Source of the DNA: Straminergon stramineum
Lineage: Eukaryota > Streptophyta > Bryopsida > Hypnales > Calliergonaceae
Direction of reading: 5' to 3'
Length of the DNA stretch: 64,000 bases
Assembly: GCA_963920665.1 (NCBI GenBank)
Contig: OY987265.1
Coordinates: 42,971,001 to 43,035,000, forward strand
The notes below the pieces were generated by a model, which searched no databases, was not told the origin of the DNA, and saw only the letters and a program-made list of their open reading frames with translations. Position numbers and translations under genes: made by a program. Below, piece by piece: positions 46,336 to 56,603 of the stretch. Numbering within the stretch: position 1 is the first letter of the stretch; each line of letters starts with the position of its first letter.

Positions 46336-49300
46336 CTCCCACTTTGAGAGTGGTCAAAGGCTCGAAGGCCCATCTTCTCAATCAAGTTAAGGTGTTGGGG
46401 CTTCCCAAGAGCCTTGGTCAGCACATTAGCAACCATAGATTGAGTAGGCACATACTTGAGCTCAATCACCTTAGCCTCCACTCTTTCACGAATGAAATGG
46501 TGTTGCACATCAATGTGCTTGGTCCTTGAGTGGTGGGTGGGATTCTTGGCCAAAGCAATGGCACCTTGGTTGTCACACAAAATGTGCGTGCTCCCCTCTT
46601 GTACAAGGCCAACATCAGCCAAGAGCTACCTTAGCCAAATGGCCTCCTTGGTGCAATGGCTCATGGCCATGTACTCCGCCTCCGTTGTAGAAAGAGCTAT
46701 GGTGGGCTGCCTCTTGGAATTCCATGAAATGGCACCCACTCCAAGCATAAACACATAGCCGGTGGTGGATCTCCTATTCCCCTCATCACCCGCCCAATCC
46801 GCATCACAATACCCATGCAAACTCACTTCAGCACCTCCTAGTTGCAACTCCAAGCCAAGTGTGCCTTGAAGGTACCTCATCACCCTCTTAACCGCAGCCC
46901 AATGCTTAGGGCCATACTTAGACATGTGTTGACTCACAACACTCACCGGGAAGGCCAAATCAGGCCTTGTAGCCACCATGGCATACATCAAACAATCAAC
47001 CGCTGCCTTGTAAGGCACACCTTGCATTTCAGCCCTCACCTCCTCAAAATCAGCATCCGTGAGCTTGGGCAACTTCTCATGAGTGTCAAGGGGTGTACCT
47101 ATGGCTTTGCACTCGTCCATGTTGAACCTCTTCAAGATCTCTTCAAGGTTTTTGTGTTGGCTCATAGTGATGGTGCGGGCAGCCCTATCCCTCTTGAACT
47201 CCACTCCAAGGCAATACCTCAACTCTCCAAGATCTGTCATCTCATACTCCTTGTGAAGCATAGCCTTCACTTCAAGCATCTTGGTCATGTCACTTGCAAG
47301 GAGGATCAGATCATCCACATAGAGAATCACAATCACCAAATGCTCACTACTTTGCATGGTGTACAAAGAGTGATCAACATTTCCTCTTTGGAAGCCCTTC
47401 CTTGCAAACATGCCATCAATATCCCTACACCATGCCCTCCTGGATTGCTTCAGCCCAGGGAGGGCCTTCTTCAACTTGCATTTGAGATGCTCTTGCCCCT
47501 CTTGCACAAAGCTTTGGGGCTGATCCATGTAGATGACCTCCTCAAGCTTGGGGTTGAGGAAAGACGTCTTGACGTCCATTTGGTGCATCTCCAAGTCCAT
47601 GGTTGCCCCTAGAGCCACAATGCACCTAATTGTGCTAAACTTAGCAATGGGGGAAAATGTCTCATTGAAGTCCACCCCTTCCACTTAGGAGAACCCCTTG
47701 GCAACCAGCCTTGCCTTGTACCTCACAATGTGCCCCAAAGCATCCCTCTTGGTGGAGAAAACCCACTTGCAACCCACACTTGACCTCTTGGGAGGAAGGA
47801 CAGCAAGTTCCCATGTGCCCTTGGCAATGAGGGCCTTGTACTCCTCTTGCATGGCCGCCTCCCACTTGCTTGCATCTTCACAACGCAACACCTCTCCAAG
47901 TGTGGATGGATCTCCAAGGAAAGCCACATTGGCTTATTCTTCATGTTGTGGGGGAAGAATGTGATTCAGCCACCAATCTCCAAGGGGCTTGTGGGTCCTT
48001 GTTGGATAACGAGGCTCCTCTTGCTCTTCCAAGGGCTGATCATGCTCTTGCACCTTGGGTGAAGTGCTTGGAGAGGGGGCAGCTGGTTTCTTCACCTTGG
48101 GTGTGGCCACCTTCTTCTTGGGCTCCACCAAGTCTTCATCTTCCTCCTCTTCCTCTCCTTCCTCTTCCATGTCCACTCTTGGAGTTGTGCCCACCATTTG
48201 GGCTGGTCCTCCACTACTCCCACTTGGGCTCATCTCCAAGAGCTTGGGATCAGCTCCTTCATCCTCCAAGAAGGTCACATCACGACACTTGATGATGGCC
48301 TTGGTCTCCACACACATCAGCCTATAAGCCTTGGTTCCCTCACAATAGCCAAGGAAAAGACACTTGATGCCCTTGGCATCCAACTTGGTCCTCTTGGCAC
48401 TTGGCACCAAGGCATAGGCAATGCACCCAAAGGTGCGCATGTGAGACACATGAGGTCTGATTCCACTCCAAGCTTCTTGGGGTGTCTTGCTTGTCAAGGC
48501 TTGTGTAGGGCACCGGTTCCTTGTATACACCGCATTGGACACGGCCTCCCCCCAAAGCTCATACTTCAGCCCTTGGCCATGAATCATGGACCTAGCCATC
48601 TCTACAATGGTCCGATTCGCACGCTCCGCTACGCCGTTTTGTTGAGGAGTGTAAGGTGCTGATGTGTGGTGCTCAATGCCATGAGCCTTCAAGAAGGCCT
48701 CAAAGGCCTTGGACACATACTCTCCTCCATTATCGGACCGCAACACCTTCACCTTGCATTTAGATTGGGCCTCCACAAGGGCCTTCCAAGTCTCAAAACG
48801 CCCAAACACCTCACTCTTGCACTTCAGCATGTACACCCAAATCTTGCGTGAGAAATCATCAATGAAAGTCACAAAATACCTTGCTCCTCCTATGGATGTG
48901 GTCTTCATTGGCCCACACACATCTGAATGCACAAGCTCCAAGGGCTTGCTGGCCCTTGTTGCCCCTTCCTTGGGGAAGGGCTGCCTTGCTTGTTTCCCCT
49001 CAATGCACCCCTTGCACACCATAGAACTCCAATCATGCTTGCAAGAAGAGAGGTTCAGTCCCTTCACAATGTGTTGGAGGCTCTTCATGCTCTTCACATT
49101 CAAGTGCCCAAGCCTCCTATACCAAAGCCCCACAAGGTTGTCATGAGCTGATCCTTGGGCCACACAAACCATGGAAGTGCCATTCACCTTGGTGAAGTGG
49201 AGGTGGTACAAATTGCCCTCACGGGGGGCTGATGCAATCAAAACACCACTAGCTGATCTCACCACACACCCCACCATGTTGAAATGCACCTTCAAACCTC

Positions 49301-50372
49301 CCAAAGACAATTGGCTCACGGAAATCAAGTTGGCATGCAACTTGGGGACATGGAGGGCCTTTTGGATCTGAATCCTCTTGGTCTTCCCCTCCACTTGCAC
49401 CTCCACAAGGATCTCTCCCATGCCAAGGGCCTCCACCATGCCATTGTCTCCCAAATGAATCCTCTTCCCCACAATGGGCTGATAGGTGTGGAAGGCATCT
49501 CTATGGCTGGTCATGTGTTGAGTGGCCCCCGAATCCACAATCCAAGTGAACATGTTGGCCTTCTCCCCTCCTCCATAGGTGGCAAAGGCAAAGTCCTCCT
49601 CCTCCTCCACTTGGCAAGCTTGGTGTGCACTCCCCTTGTCTTTGGCTTGGCTGCCCTTGCAATGCTTGGCAATGTGGCCTGATTTGCCACAATTGAAGCA
49701 CGTCCTTGTCTCCTTGAATGCCTTGGTGTTGCCTCCCTTGCCATGTCTTGAGACAAGGACTGATCCCTCCCCTTGGGCCTCATTTTCCTTGCGCTTGGTC
49801 ATCTCATGCATCAAGTGGGCCGTCACAAACTCCATGGTCAGCTCCTTGGTGGGTCTTGTCTCCAAGGTGGTGATGAGGTACTCATAGGAAGGTGGCAAAC
49901 TCTCCAACAAGGTCATCACCACATCTCCATTCGTGACGGGGGCCTCCAAACAAGCAAGCTGATCCGCAAGGGCCTTGATCTTGTTGACATGATCCAAGAT
50001 GTCATCCTCCTCTTGCATCTTCATGGTGAAGAACTTGCGCCTTAGAAAGAAGATGTTGGAGAGGCTCTTGGTCTCATGGATGTTGCAAAGGGTGGTCCAT
50101 GCTTGGGCTGGTCCTTTGCAATGGCGGATGTGTGCAATTTGCCGGTCCACAAGGTTGATGGCAATGAGAGCAAAGGCCTTCTTTTCCTTCTTCTCAAACG
50201 CCTTCTTGGTCTTGAGATCAGCATCTTCACTTGGAGGCTCCTCACTTCCATCCACCACCTCCCACAAATCCTTCTCCGCAAGAATCATCTCCATCTTGAA
50301 CTTCCACATCCCAAAATTCTCCCCATTGAACTTGTCAATGATGCAGACGCCTTCTCCTCCACTTGAAGCCAT
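46266..50372 (-). pseudogene. Copia gag-pol polyprotein, interrupted by three in-frame stops
   Basis: One continuous frame of 1,368 codons plus stop, broken by TAA at 47936-47934, TAA at 47687-47685 and TAG at 46628-46626. There are no frameshifts. Gag is residues 1 to about 240, with a CCHC zinc knuckle (C225, C228, H233, C238). The protease motif DSG is at 280-282. Integrase has H423, C453 and C456, but Tyr at 418 where the first zinc-binding His is expected; its catalytic triad D484, D547, E583 has classic D,D(35)E spacing. Reverse transcriptase has D933 and YVDD at codons 1018-1021. RNase H motifs DADWAGD, TEAEYMA and DNQGAIALAKN follow. Some conserved RT blocks are degraded (GLKQSRRAWC). 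The first stop lies after integrase, before RT. The polyprotein would act in cytoplasmic particles and the nucleus. Confidence 0.95.
46336..46345 (-). other. Polypurine tract next to the 3' LTR
   Basis: The element strand reads AAAGTGGGAG immediately before the 3' LTR start TGTTG. This is the expected place and composition of the plus-strand primer. Confidence 0.75.
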
Positions 50373-51358
50373 CTTGAATCAGCTCCCACTTGTTGGCAGC
50401 ACCCACAAGGTCTCCAATCTGAATTCAACCCCCAAACACTTCCTTGGGGCGAATTGGGCTGAAATGGGACCAATCAGCCCTCACAAGCACCTTGCAACCC
50501 TAAGAACGCCACACCACTCCTCACAAGCACAAGACTTCCTCTCCACAAGAATTCAGACCCTAATGAAGCTCACAACCACCACATGCTCGTCATGGGCTGG
50601 TGCTACTCCAAAAACACAAGGAAACTCACAATTCTCCTCACCAATTGGATACTCCACTCTCCAAATATCTCAAGAACTTCCAATCAACCCTAGATTGCAG
50701 CTCCTACTCACAATGAGCACCTCATGGACCACAATGGCTTCAACCAGCCCTACTTGGCTCACCAAGTCACTCAAGAACCCCAATTGGGTGTCACTCCCTC
50801 TCAATGACACAAATCAGCCCTCTTGGATTCACAATGTCCACTATGAGGTCTCACACACTCACAAGGGCACAAATCAGCCCTCTTGGGATCACAATTTCGT
50901 CTCACTCACTCACAAGGGCACCACTCAGCCCTCAATGCATGGAAATGCCTAATGCAACCCACAAATGCTCCCAAGCCTCACCAAGGACTCTCACAAGATT
51001 GCAATTGCCAAAATGACAATCACCAATGTACCCAAGTGCACAATCAACCCCAATGGGCTGCCAATATACACTTGCAAGCACAAACTCAAACTAGGAGCTT
51101 GAAACCAACCCTAACAAGGTCTGATTACAACCATGAGCAATCCCATACTCAAAAGTGGACTCCAAACCTCACAAACCAGCCAACAAAAGCTCAAAACAAA
51201 TGATGCACTTCAAAGACTATTTTCTTTGTTTTTTTGGAAAATTTACTCACACCATATGGTTTGTAGGTGCCAAAGAGCCCAAATTCAGTATGCTCCTCCA
51301 AGCTCCAAGAACTTCTCCAAATGACTTAAATTTCTCCCTCATGTGCAACGCCAAGTGC
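50373..51358 (-). other. Copia untranslated leader with internal tandem repeats
   Basis: About 1 kb between the primer-binding site and the gag start codon, with no long open frame on the element strand. At 50805-50933 a unit of about 55-60 bp, containing CACAAATCAGCCCTC and CTCACAAGGGCAC, is repeated two to three times. Plant copia leaders commonly hold packaging and dimerisation signals; that role is inferred. Confidence 0.7.
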
Positions 51359-51372
51359 GTGGGCCCATAACC
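51359..51372 (-). other. Primer-binding site matching the initiator tRNA-Met anticodon arm
   Basis: Directly inside the 5' LTR the element strand reads GGTTATGGGCCCAC. This is the reverse complement of GTGGGCCCATAACC, the anticodon stem-loop of plant cytosolic initiator tRNA-Met (about nucleotides 27-40, anticodon CAT). Most plant copia elements instead match the tRNA 3' end (TGGTATCAGAGC). Internal, half-tRNA priming is known for Drosophila copia and yeast Ty5. The 14-base match was made to a tRNA sequence recalled, not looked up. Confidence 0.75.
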
Positions 51373-51617
51373 TATTGAGTTTTGAATGGAGAAAGGCTTT
51401 ACTTAGATGGTAGAAGATACCAAGGCCCATGTGTGGGCTGAACATAAGCTTAAAGCCTTTCACTAGTTATCCACAAACCATGTGGGATAACTAGCAACCT
51501 TGGGCTACCTTTGACTACAAGCAACATCCAATAGATTCTAAGTCTAACTAAGAGTCTAATCCTACTCCTAGGGCTGAATGTACACTATCTACACGATTAT
51601 GTACATGATCTTCAACA
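51373..51617 (-). repeat. 5' LTR of the copia element
   Basis: 245 bp. On the element strand it starts TGTTGAAGATCATG and ends AAACTCAATA. The start matches the TG rule; the end is TA instead of the usual CA if the 5-bp GTCCC duplication is taken as the outer border. Its inner border touches the primer-binding site. It should carry promoter and polyadenylation signals, but neither is clear by eye. Confidence 0.95.
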
Positions 51618-51890
51618 GTCCCGATGATTAGACCATTAAGTATTACTATGGGAATAAAAAATTGTCTAGTATTGAATTGGTGCCAATTTAGGATAACTAT
51701 TTTAGAATTTTATAGGTCATTTAGTAGTGATTTTGATTTAGAAATAGACAAAATTTTAGTTTAAATAATGTGGAGTTATATAAGTGATAAGACACTTTGT
51801 GCAATCCTAGGCAATTTATATGCACCATGTTGTTCTAGTTTAAGGATTGCATGCCTTCATTTTGGAATGCCATTTGCACCATTGATGGGT

Positions 51891-52011
51891 AACTTTTTGA
51901 TGTGTTTTTTTTGAAACAAATGAAATGGAATTTCATTGCCAAGATAGAAATACATACCAACTAGGTGCAAGCATCATGGCAAGGAAAGACAACCATCCAA
52001 CAACTTTTTGA
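51891..52011 (-). mobile_element. SINE-like retroposon S1, 101-bp insert with 10-bp target duplication
   Basis: AACTTTTTGA occurs at 51891-51900 and 52002-52011. The minus strand of the insert has GTTGGTATGTATTTCTATC, CAATGAAATTCCATTTCATT, TGTTTCAAAAAAAA. It lies about 270 bp right of the copia element. Confidence 0.85.
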
Positions 52012-52979
52012 CAATTAATGGTAGCATCTATGGCCTTCAAAAACATCTAGCTATTGTAAAATTGAGAAAAGTCTTATCTAATTCTCTTTGGGTTTAAATT
52101 TTACAAACTAAATTGAAATGTTTGTTTCTCCCTCTCTTCTTTCCATGAAATATGTTAAGAAATGATTTGATAAGCATAGAAAAGATCCTAAGCCAATATG
52201 CATTTAAATGGGTAGTTTTTTCCCCTCCTACTTTACTTAAAATACACCTACGAAATGACCCATTACATAGATTTGGTCTACAATTGGATGAAGAGTGACC
52301 ACAATCAAAGCTTCAAGTGATAGTAATGGAAGGAGTTGAGACCATCGTAGGAAATACCATCATTTGGATGTAAAAACCTTACAAGGAGTGACAATTAGTT
52401 TTTATTAATGCAATGGATAGTGGAACTAGAGTATACTACTAACAATTTTGGTGAGTAACATGACCACAATGGATGTAAGCTAAAACAACCTATTACGAAC
52501 CAAATGGTGTTTTGCCTCTTGTCATTTCTCAAATTTTCTCCTTTTTTTCCCAGAGAAAGTCAAGTGATAGAAATGGTGAGAGCATTTGAAACTATATTTT
52601 TTCGACAAAATGTGAATTTGTTATGAATTTTTGAAGTGTTCAGCCCATCACAACCCAAAAGAGTTTGTAGACTACCCTAAAACCAACAAGAATTGATCCA
52701 TAGCACTCATCTTATTCACCTATTGAAGTCACAATATTTTCTAACACAAAAGACCTGAAAAGGCACTTATGACAATGAACTAACATTGGAAAACTGAAAG
52801 TTCCTATTGCGTTTACTAATTACTCCATTCCAGTTAGTTAAGACATTGAATGTGGCCCAATTCTCAATAACTAAAAGGAAACCGTAATGGGGTCATCCTT
52901 AGGAGTCCACAATGGATAAAAGGTTTGTAATGGATTGTTTAACCTTATTGTGTGTTGGTTTAGGGGAATCTAATGACTC
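52012..52979. other. Non-coding stretch, nothing recognised
   Basis: No open frame above 60 codons and no repeat partner found. Confidence 0.4.
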
Positions 52980-53096
52980 CTTCATTCTACTGGGTCTTTT
53001 TGGAAACAAATGAAAGTGATTTCATTGCAAGGGAGTAAAATACATAACCATCAGCCACAAGTGGCCTGATGGGGGACCACCGAACTTCATTCTACT
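52980..53096 (-). mobile_element. SINE-like retroposon S1, 93-bp insert with 12-bp target duplication
   Basis: CTTCATTCTACT occurs at 52980-52991 and 53085-53096. The minus strand of the insert reads TTCGGTGGTCCCCCATCAGG, CCACTTGTGGCTGATGG, TATGTATTTTACTCCC, TTGCAATGAAATCACTTTC, ATTTGTTTCC and a short A-run. Among the longest 5' extents. Confidence 0.88.
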
Positions 53097-53098
53097 TC

Positions 53099-53290
53099 TA
53101 CACTGAATATGGGTATTAAGGAGACCCATACTAGTTAGTTGACATTTCACACTATATAAATATCTACCTTTATTGTACATCAATAGTTATTGAAGTGTCT
53201 AGGGGATGTACATCATGTTTCAAACATGTACAATTTTCTACTATAAGGCCCTTCAATTTTTTGATCCCTTTAATACCCCTATTTAGTGTA
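53099..53290. mobile_element. Family M MITE, copy 3
   Basis: TA-CACTGAATATGGGTATTAAG...CCCCTATTTAGTG-TA, 188-bp body, same orientation as the copy at 5,234. It directly follows a S1 copy. Confidence 0.9.
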
Positions 53291-53420
53291 CAACACAGTT
53301 CAAAAATTCTTAAAAAAATTCTTACTTTATCCATGATTTTAAATTTCAAATGCTATTGCCTTCTCTTACATAATTATAATTACAATTAATCTGCTCATGA
53401 TTCCCTTCCCTTCCCTTCCC

Positions 53421-54660
53421 TTAACCCCTCACCGCCCAAGGGGACGAAAAGTGTCCACGCTGAATTTGTCAGAGCAGCTCCATACATGGAACGGGGGGGA
53501 ATTGGGCATTCGCCACAGTGCATTAGATTAGGATTCTGCGTCCTGTGCAAGTGTGGAATTTGCCAAGGTTTCCGGCAAACACATTTCGAGTTTAGGTTGT
53601 TTGATTTGCAGGTGGTCTAAAATCGGACATGGCAGTTGGGCCAATGTCACCGGCGTTTGCCGGTTCTGTACAGTTGGTCTTGGGATTCCGCCGCACAGGG
53701 AGTGCGTGTGGTATTCCATGGAGCGCTCCAGTCTCACAGTTGTGATCACCCCCTTCACCCGGATTGTTTGCAGAATTTGGAAGACAACTAGCACGCACAG
53801 ATTTCAGTTTAGGGTTGAGGCGCAGTACTTGTCTTCTCCAGCTCGATTTTAGAGAAGGGAATGGAGCAGCTTAGTTCCGCCATCATTTCTCTGAGTTTGT
53901 TGTTGCTGGGGTGCAAGATGTAGTGTGGCATCGGTGGATTCCTTGGTTTGGATCCTAGGTTGTGGAGTAGTTGAGGAGGTTGGTTTTGAGCCTTGAGGTC
54001 TGTCTTCAACAAGAGGTAGAAGCCGTAGTGTGCAATCGATGAACATTTTGTTTTGGACAGTGGATTCTATTGAAATGTCACCGACAATTTACATGTTGAG
54101 ACTTATACGGATCGTTTTTGAGATTATGAGACTTGTTTCCCGGATTGATTGCAGAATTTGGTCTCTCTTCATTGGTTTTGTGCATTTGGCTGCAATAACT
54201 ACGATGACTGCCTTGACCGGTCACCGATTTCATATGTCTCCGGCCACAGCCGGTGTCTTAGTCTCCGGAACCGACCTTCCAATCCATGTAACTATTTCAC
54301 AGATGCATCTTCCAGCGCACAAATTGGGGAGGTCAATCGTGAGTTCCTAAACCACACATACTCCAATTTGTGAGTGCTCGCAGTAACTACTCCTCTTGCA
54401 CACAACTTCGAAGCACCGGCCATTGCAGAAAAAAACAGATTTTTTTTTCACCTCTCTGCACATCGCATGCAAATTGCGAAAAATCTGACCGCTGGGATTT
54501 TGATCTAAGACATCCCTACTCCCAGGCGATAAGGTCACTCTAAATTTGACCAGTTACATTGCCAAAATTCCTTCCCGATCTCTTGCATTTGCTCAGTTTC
54601 TATGTCAGTGTTTAAAAACACCCGCACAGCTGCGTCTGACTGTGGGCGGTGAGGGGTTAA
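53421..54660. mobile_element. TTAA-flanked element P, 1,232-bp body, GC-richer interior
   Basis: TTAA-CCCCTCACCGCCCA...TGGGCGGTGAGGGG-TTAA, with perfect 14-bp inverted ends. Preceded by a TTCCC array. The interior is less AT-rich than its surroundings and holds open frames of 99 (53553-53852, plus) and 106 codons (54030-54350, plus), neither of which resembles a transposase or any family recognised. It may be a non-autonomous element carrying captured host sequence. Confidence 0.85.
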
Positions 54661-54863
54661 GTCTTCCCATACTATGCTTCAGTTGCCTTGTGTAATCTGT
54701 ATAGTTACCCTCGCCCATATCATGTACCAATGATTAGGCAAACTGAAGGCAGGCAGCTGGTAAGGGGTAACGGAACTTAACTGGAGTTCTGGCAGAGTAA
54801 GAAGTTAACCATGGTGACGGATAAGAGTAACTGAACTGACTGGGATCTGCTACACTGGGTTGT

Positions 54864-55910
54864 TTAACCCCTAACTGCCCAGTTGACCATATATGGTCGA
54901 TCTGGAATTTCAGGCCAATTTCTGTATGGGCAGTTAAATTCATGTGACCGGTCTAAAAATTTTTTCGGGCAGTTTTGAGGGTTAAATATGGAAAACTTTC
55001 ATTTTTCATTTGAAAAAAAGTACATATTCAATTATTGAGAGGTCTTCAAAGGCATATGTGTACCAAAAGTCTAGTGTAAAGCTTGCTAATTTTACTTCAT
55101 TTCCCGCTTTATGCAAAGCTTGACAATTTCATTTGATTTGAAATCTAAGAAATTGTACTTATCCATTTGCTTTGAGAATGGTCCCAATGAAAAGTTTAAC
55201 CCTTAAATGCTGACACGGACGTTTGGTGTCCGATGGATGACAAGGAATTTTCTTGTGTAGCACAAAAGTGCAACTATTCATCCGAGGAATTAGGGGTGGA
55301 AAGGAAAGATCTTCTACAATAGTTTGACCTCCAATGGATATTTTTGGTTTTATTAAAGTAGATGATGTCACACGGTTTCAAAAGCCATGATTTCCACGGT
55401 CACTAGCCCATCCTTTAAGGGTTAAAGTCTTTTCATGATTTTCACCATTGAAAATTTCAACATGCAAGTGTTTATTTGAAGCTATTTGCAATTTCTACTT
55501 ATAAACCAAAATTACATTTCAACAATTGCAAGGTGGATTGTGTAATAAGTTTGATGTCTTTTCATGTGAAATGAAGTTTTTTAGAACTGCATTTAGTGTG
55601 CTAACACTCTTTGAAGTTGGTCATGTGACCTCCAATCCCCAAAAAATCTTATATGCAAATTTCTGAAACATTGTGGGGAGGGGCAACATACTATAAATAG
55701 AAAATGCACATTTCTCTTGTTATAATCTCACAACTTGTATGCAATTTTGCTCCCAAAATTGGTATGCATACTAATAAGCAAGCTCTTTAGACATCTATAC
55801 GATTAGATTTTGAAAAAAAATAAATTTGGGGGGTTGGGGATAACTATAAGCCTATGCTCTTTTTTCATAGTCAAAACACACTTGGAAAGGCTTGGGCATT
55901 CAGGGATTAA
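54864..55910. mobile_element. TTAA-flanked element, family C copy 2, carrying a nested B insert
   Basis: TTAA-CCCCTAACTGCCCAGTTGAC...CTTGGGCATTCAGGGA-TTAA. Colinear with 22006-22810 on both sides of the B element at 55196-55425. Without that insert the body is about 813 bp, close to the 797 bp of copy 1. Confidence 0.9.
55196..55425. mobile_element. Family B MITE nested in a C element
   Basis: TTAA-CCCTTAAATGCTGACACGG...CCATCCTTTAAGGG-TTAA, 222-bp body, reversed relative to the copies at 19,300 and 40,842. The corresponding point in C copy 1 (near 22,336, AATGTAAAGTATTTTCATG) has no insert. Confidence 0.92.
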
Positions 55911-55983
55911 GTTACACATAAATTACTCACAAGGCAAGTGAGTCAAGGGACTTGGCCAACAAATAAGTTAAGTTAGATTCACT

Positions 55984-56290
55984 AAGGTAGCTAGGGTCAA
56001 TGGTGTTTTTTTCTGGCAATTACTTGTCAATTTGCACCAAAATAATGGACCTAGCACCAAGTCCTCATAGTACAAATAGTTAAGTTTTGGATGAAATCAT
56101 CGAAAAACTTCAAATTAATAAAAATCTTGGATGAAATCACTAGATTATGGATGAAAATAGATTTATGGATATGTGGAATGTGCTAATGTAATATTTTCTA
56201 TCCAATATGTGGATGAGTGGTGAAATTTGGAGCACCACTATAACATCTAATATCACCACTTTTGCACTTCACAAAAAATGAAAAAAACAA
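55984..56290. repeat. Repeat family K, left part
   Basis: Starts TA-AGGTAGCTAGGGTC and aligns with 3,015-3,345 (TTGCACCAAAATAATGGACC, GATGAAATCATC, GGAGCACCACTATAACAT). The right part is replaced by a family I element. Confidence 0.65.
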
Positions 56291-56297
56291 ACTTGCC

Positions 56298-56603
56298 AAG
56301 GGTGTTCTAAAAGTGACCCTACTCTAAAAGCAACCTTAGACACAAAGGTACATTTTTCTTTTTTCAATGTAACAATAGTGTACATTTTAAGAGTGTGTGT
56401 GTGCTTCTAGTGACCATTATGTTTCAACTTCAAAAATTTGTAACTAATTCCATGGAGGTTCAAAACATATGAAATGATTTAGGATAGATGCCAATTCCAT
56501 TTATCTTCCTACAAGAATATATGGAAAATTATTTCCAGGAGTCTTAGCTTCCCTCCAAATCCAATTTGCTCTTAAAAGGTTTTTTTAAGAGTGGACTACC
56601 TTA
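56298..56603. mobile_element. Family I MITE, inverted and diverged copy
   Basis: Left end AAGGGTGTTCTAAAAGTGACC, right end GCTCTTAAAAGG...GAGTGGACTACCT-TA. The interior is the reverse complement of 17,452-17,757 (GTTTCAACTTCAAAAATTTG, GATGCCAATTCCAT). Confidence 0.7.

Larger units (their letters stand above)
46091..51617 (-). mobile_element. Ty1/copia LTR retrotransposon, nearly intact, recent insertion
   Basis: The element is 5,527 bp and reads on the minus strand: 5' LTR 51617-51373, primer-binding site, leader of about 1 kb, gag-pol 50372-46266, polypurine tract, 3' LTR 46335-46091. It is flanked by the 5-bp direct repeat GTCCC (46086-46090 and 51618-51622). Domain order gag, protease, integrase, reverse transcriptase, RNase H defines Ty1/copia. 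The LTRs differ at one of 245 positions (46254 C versus 51536 T), so insertion was recent. Three in-frame stops make this copy unable to produce a full polyprotein by normal decoding. Confidence 0.95.

Noticed and set aside
46266..50372. Stop codons in gag-pol read as evidence that TAA/TAG encode glutamine in this nucleus
   Set aside because: The CFL1-like gene uses CAG/CAA for its Gln runs and ends at TAA, and the organism is a land plant. Mutation or a defective parent explains the stops more simply.
46842..50952. Several plus-strand open frames of 90-317 codons
   Set aside because: Most are antisense to the copia gag-pol. The 317-codon one also crosses the leader and its repeats. None shows a known domain.
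51360..51370. tRNA-Met gene fragment next to the LTR
   Set aside because: Only the anticodon-arm complement is present, exactly at the LTR border and on the strand expected for a primer-binding site. There is no acceptor or T-arm sequence.
53401..53420. TTCCC array as a telomere-like repeat
   Set aside because: The unit does not match plant telomere TTTAGGG, has only about four copies and directly abuts a transposon.
53553..54350. Possible gene in element P
   Set aside because: Frames are short, overlap frames on the other strand, and show no recognised domain. Kept as a transposon interior worth checking, not called as genes.
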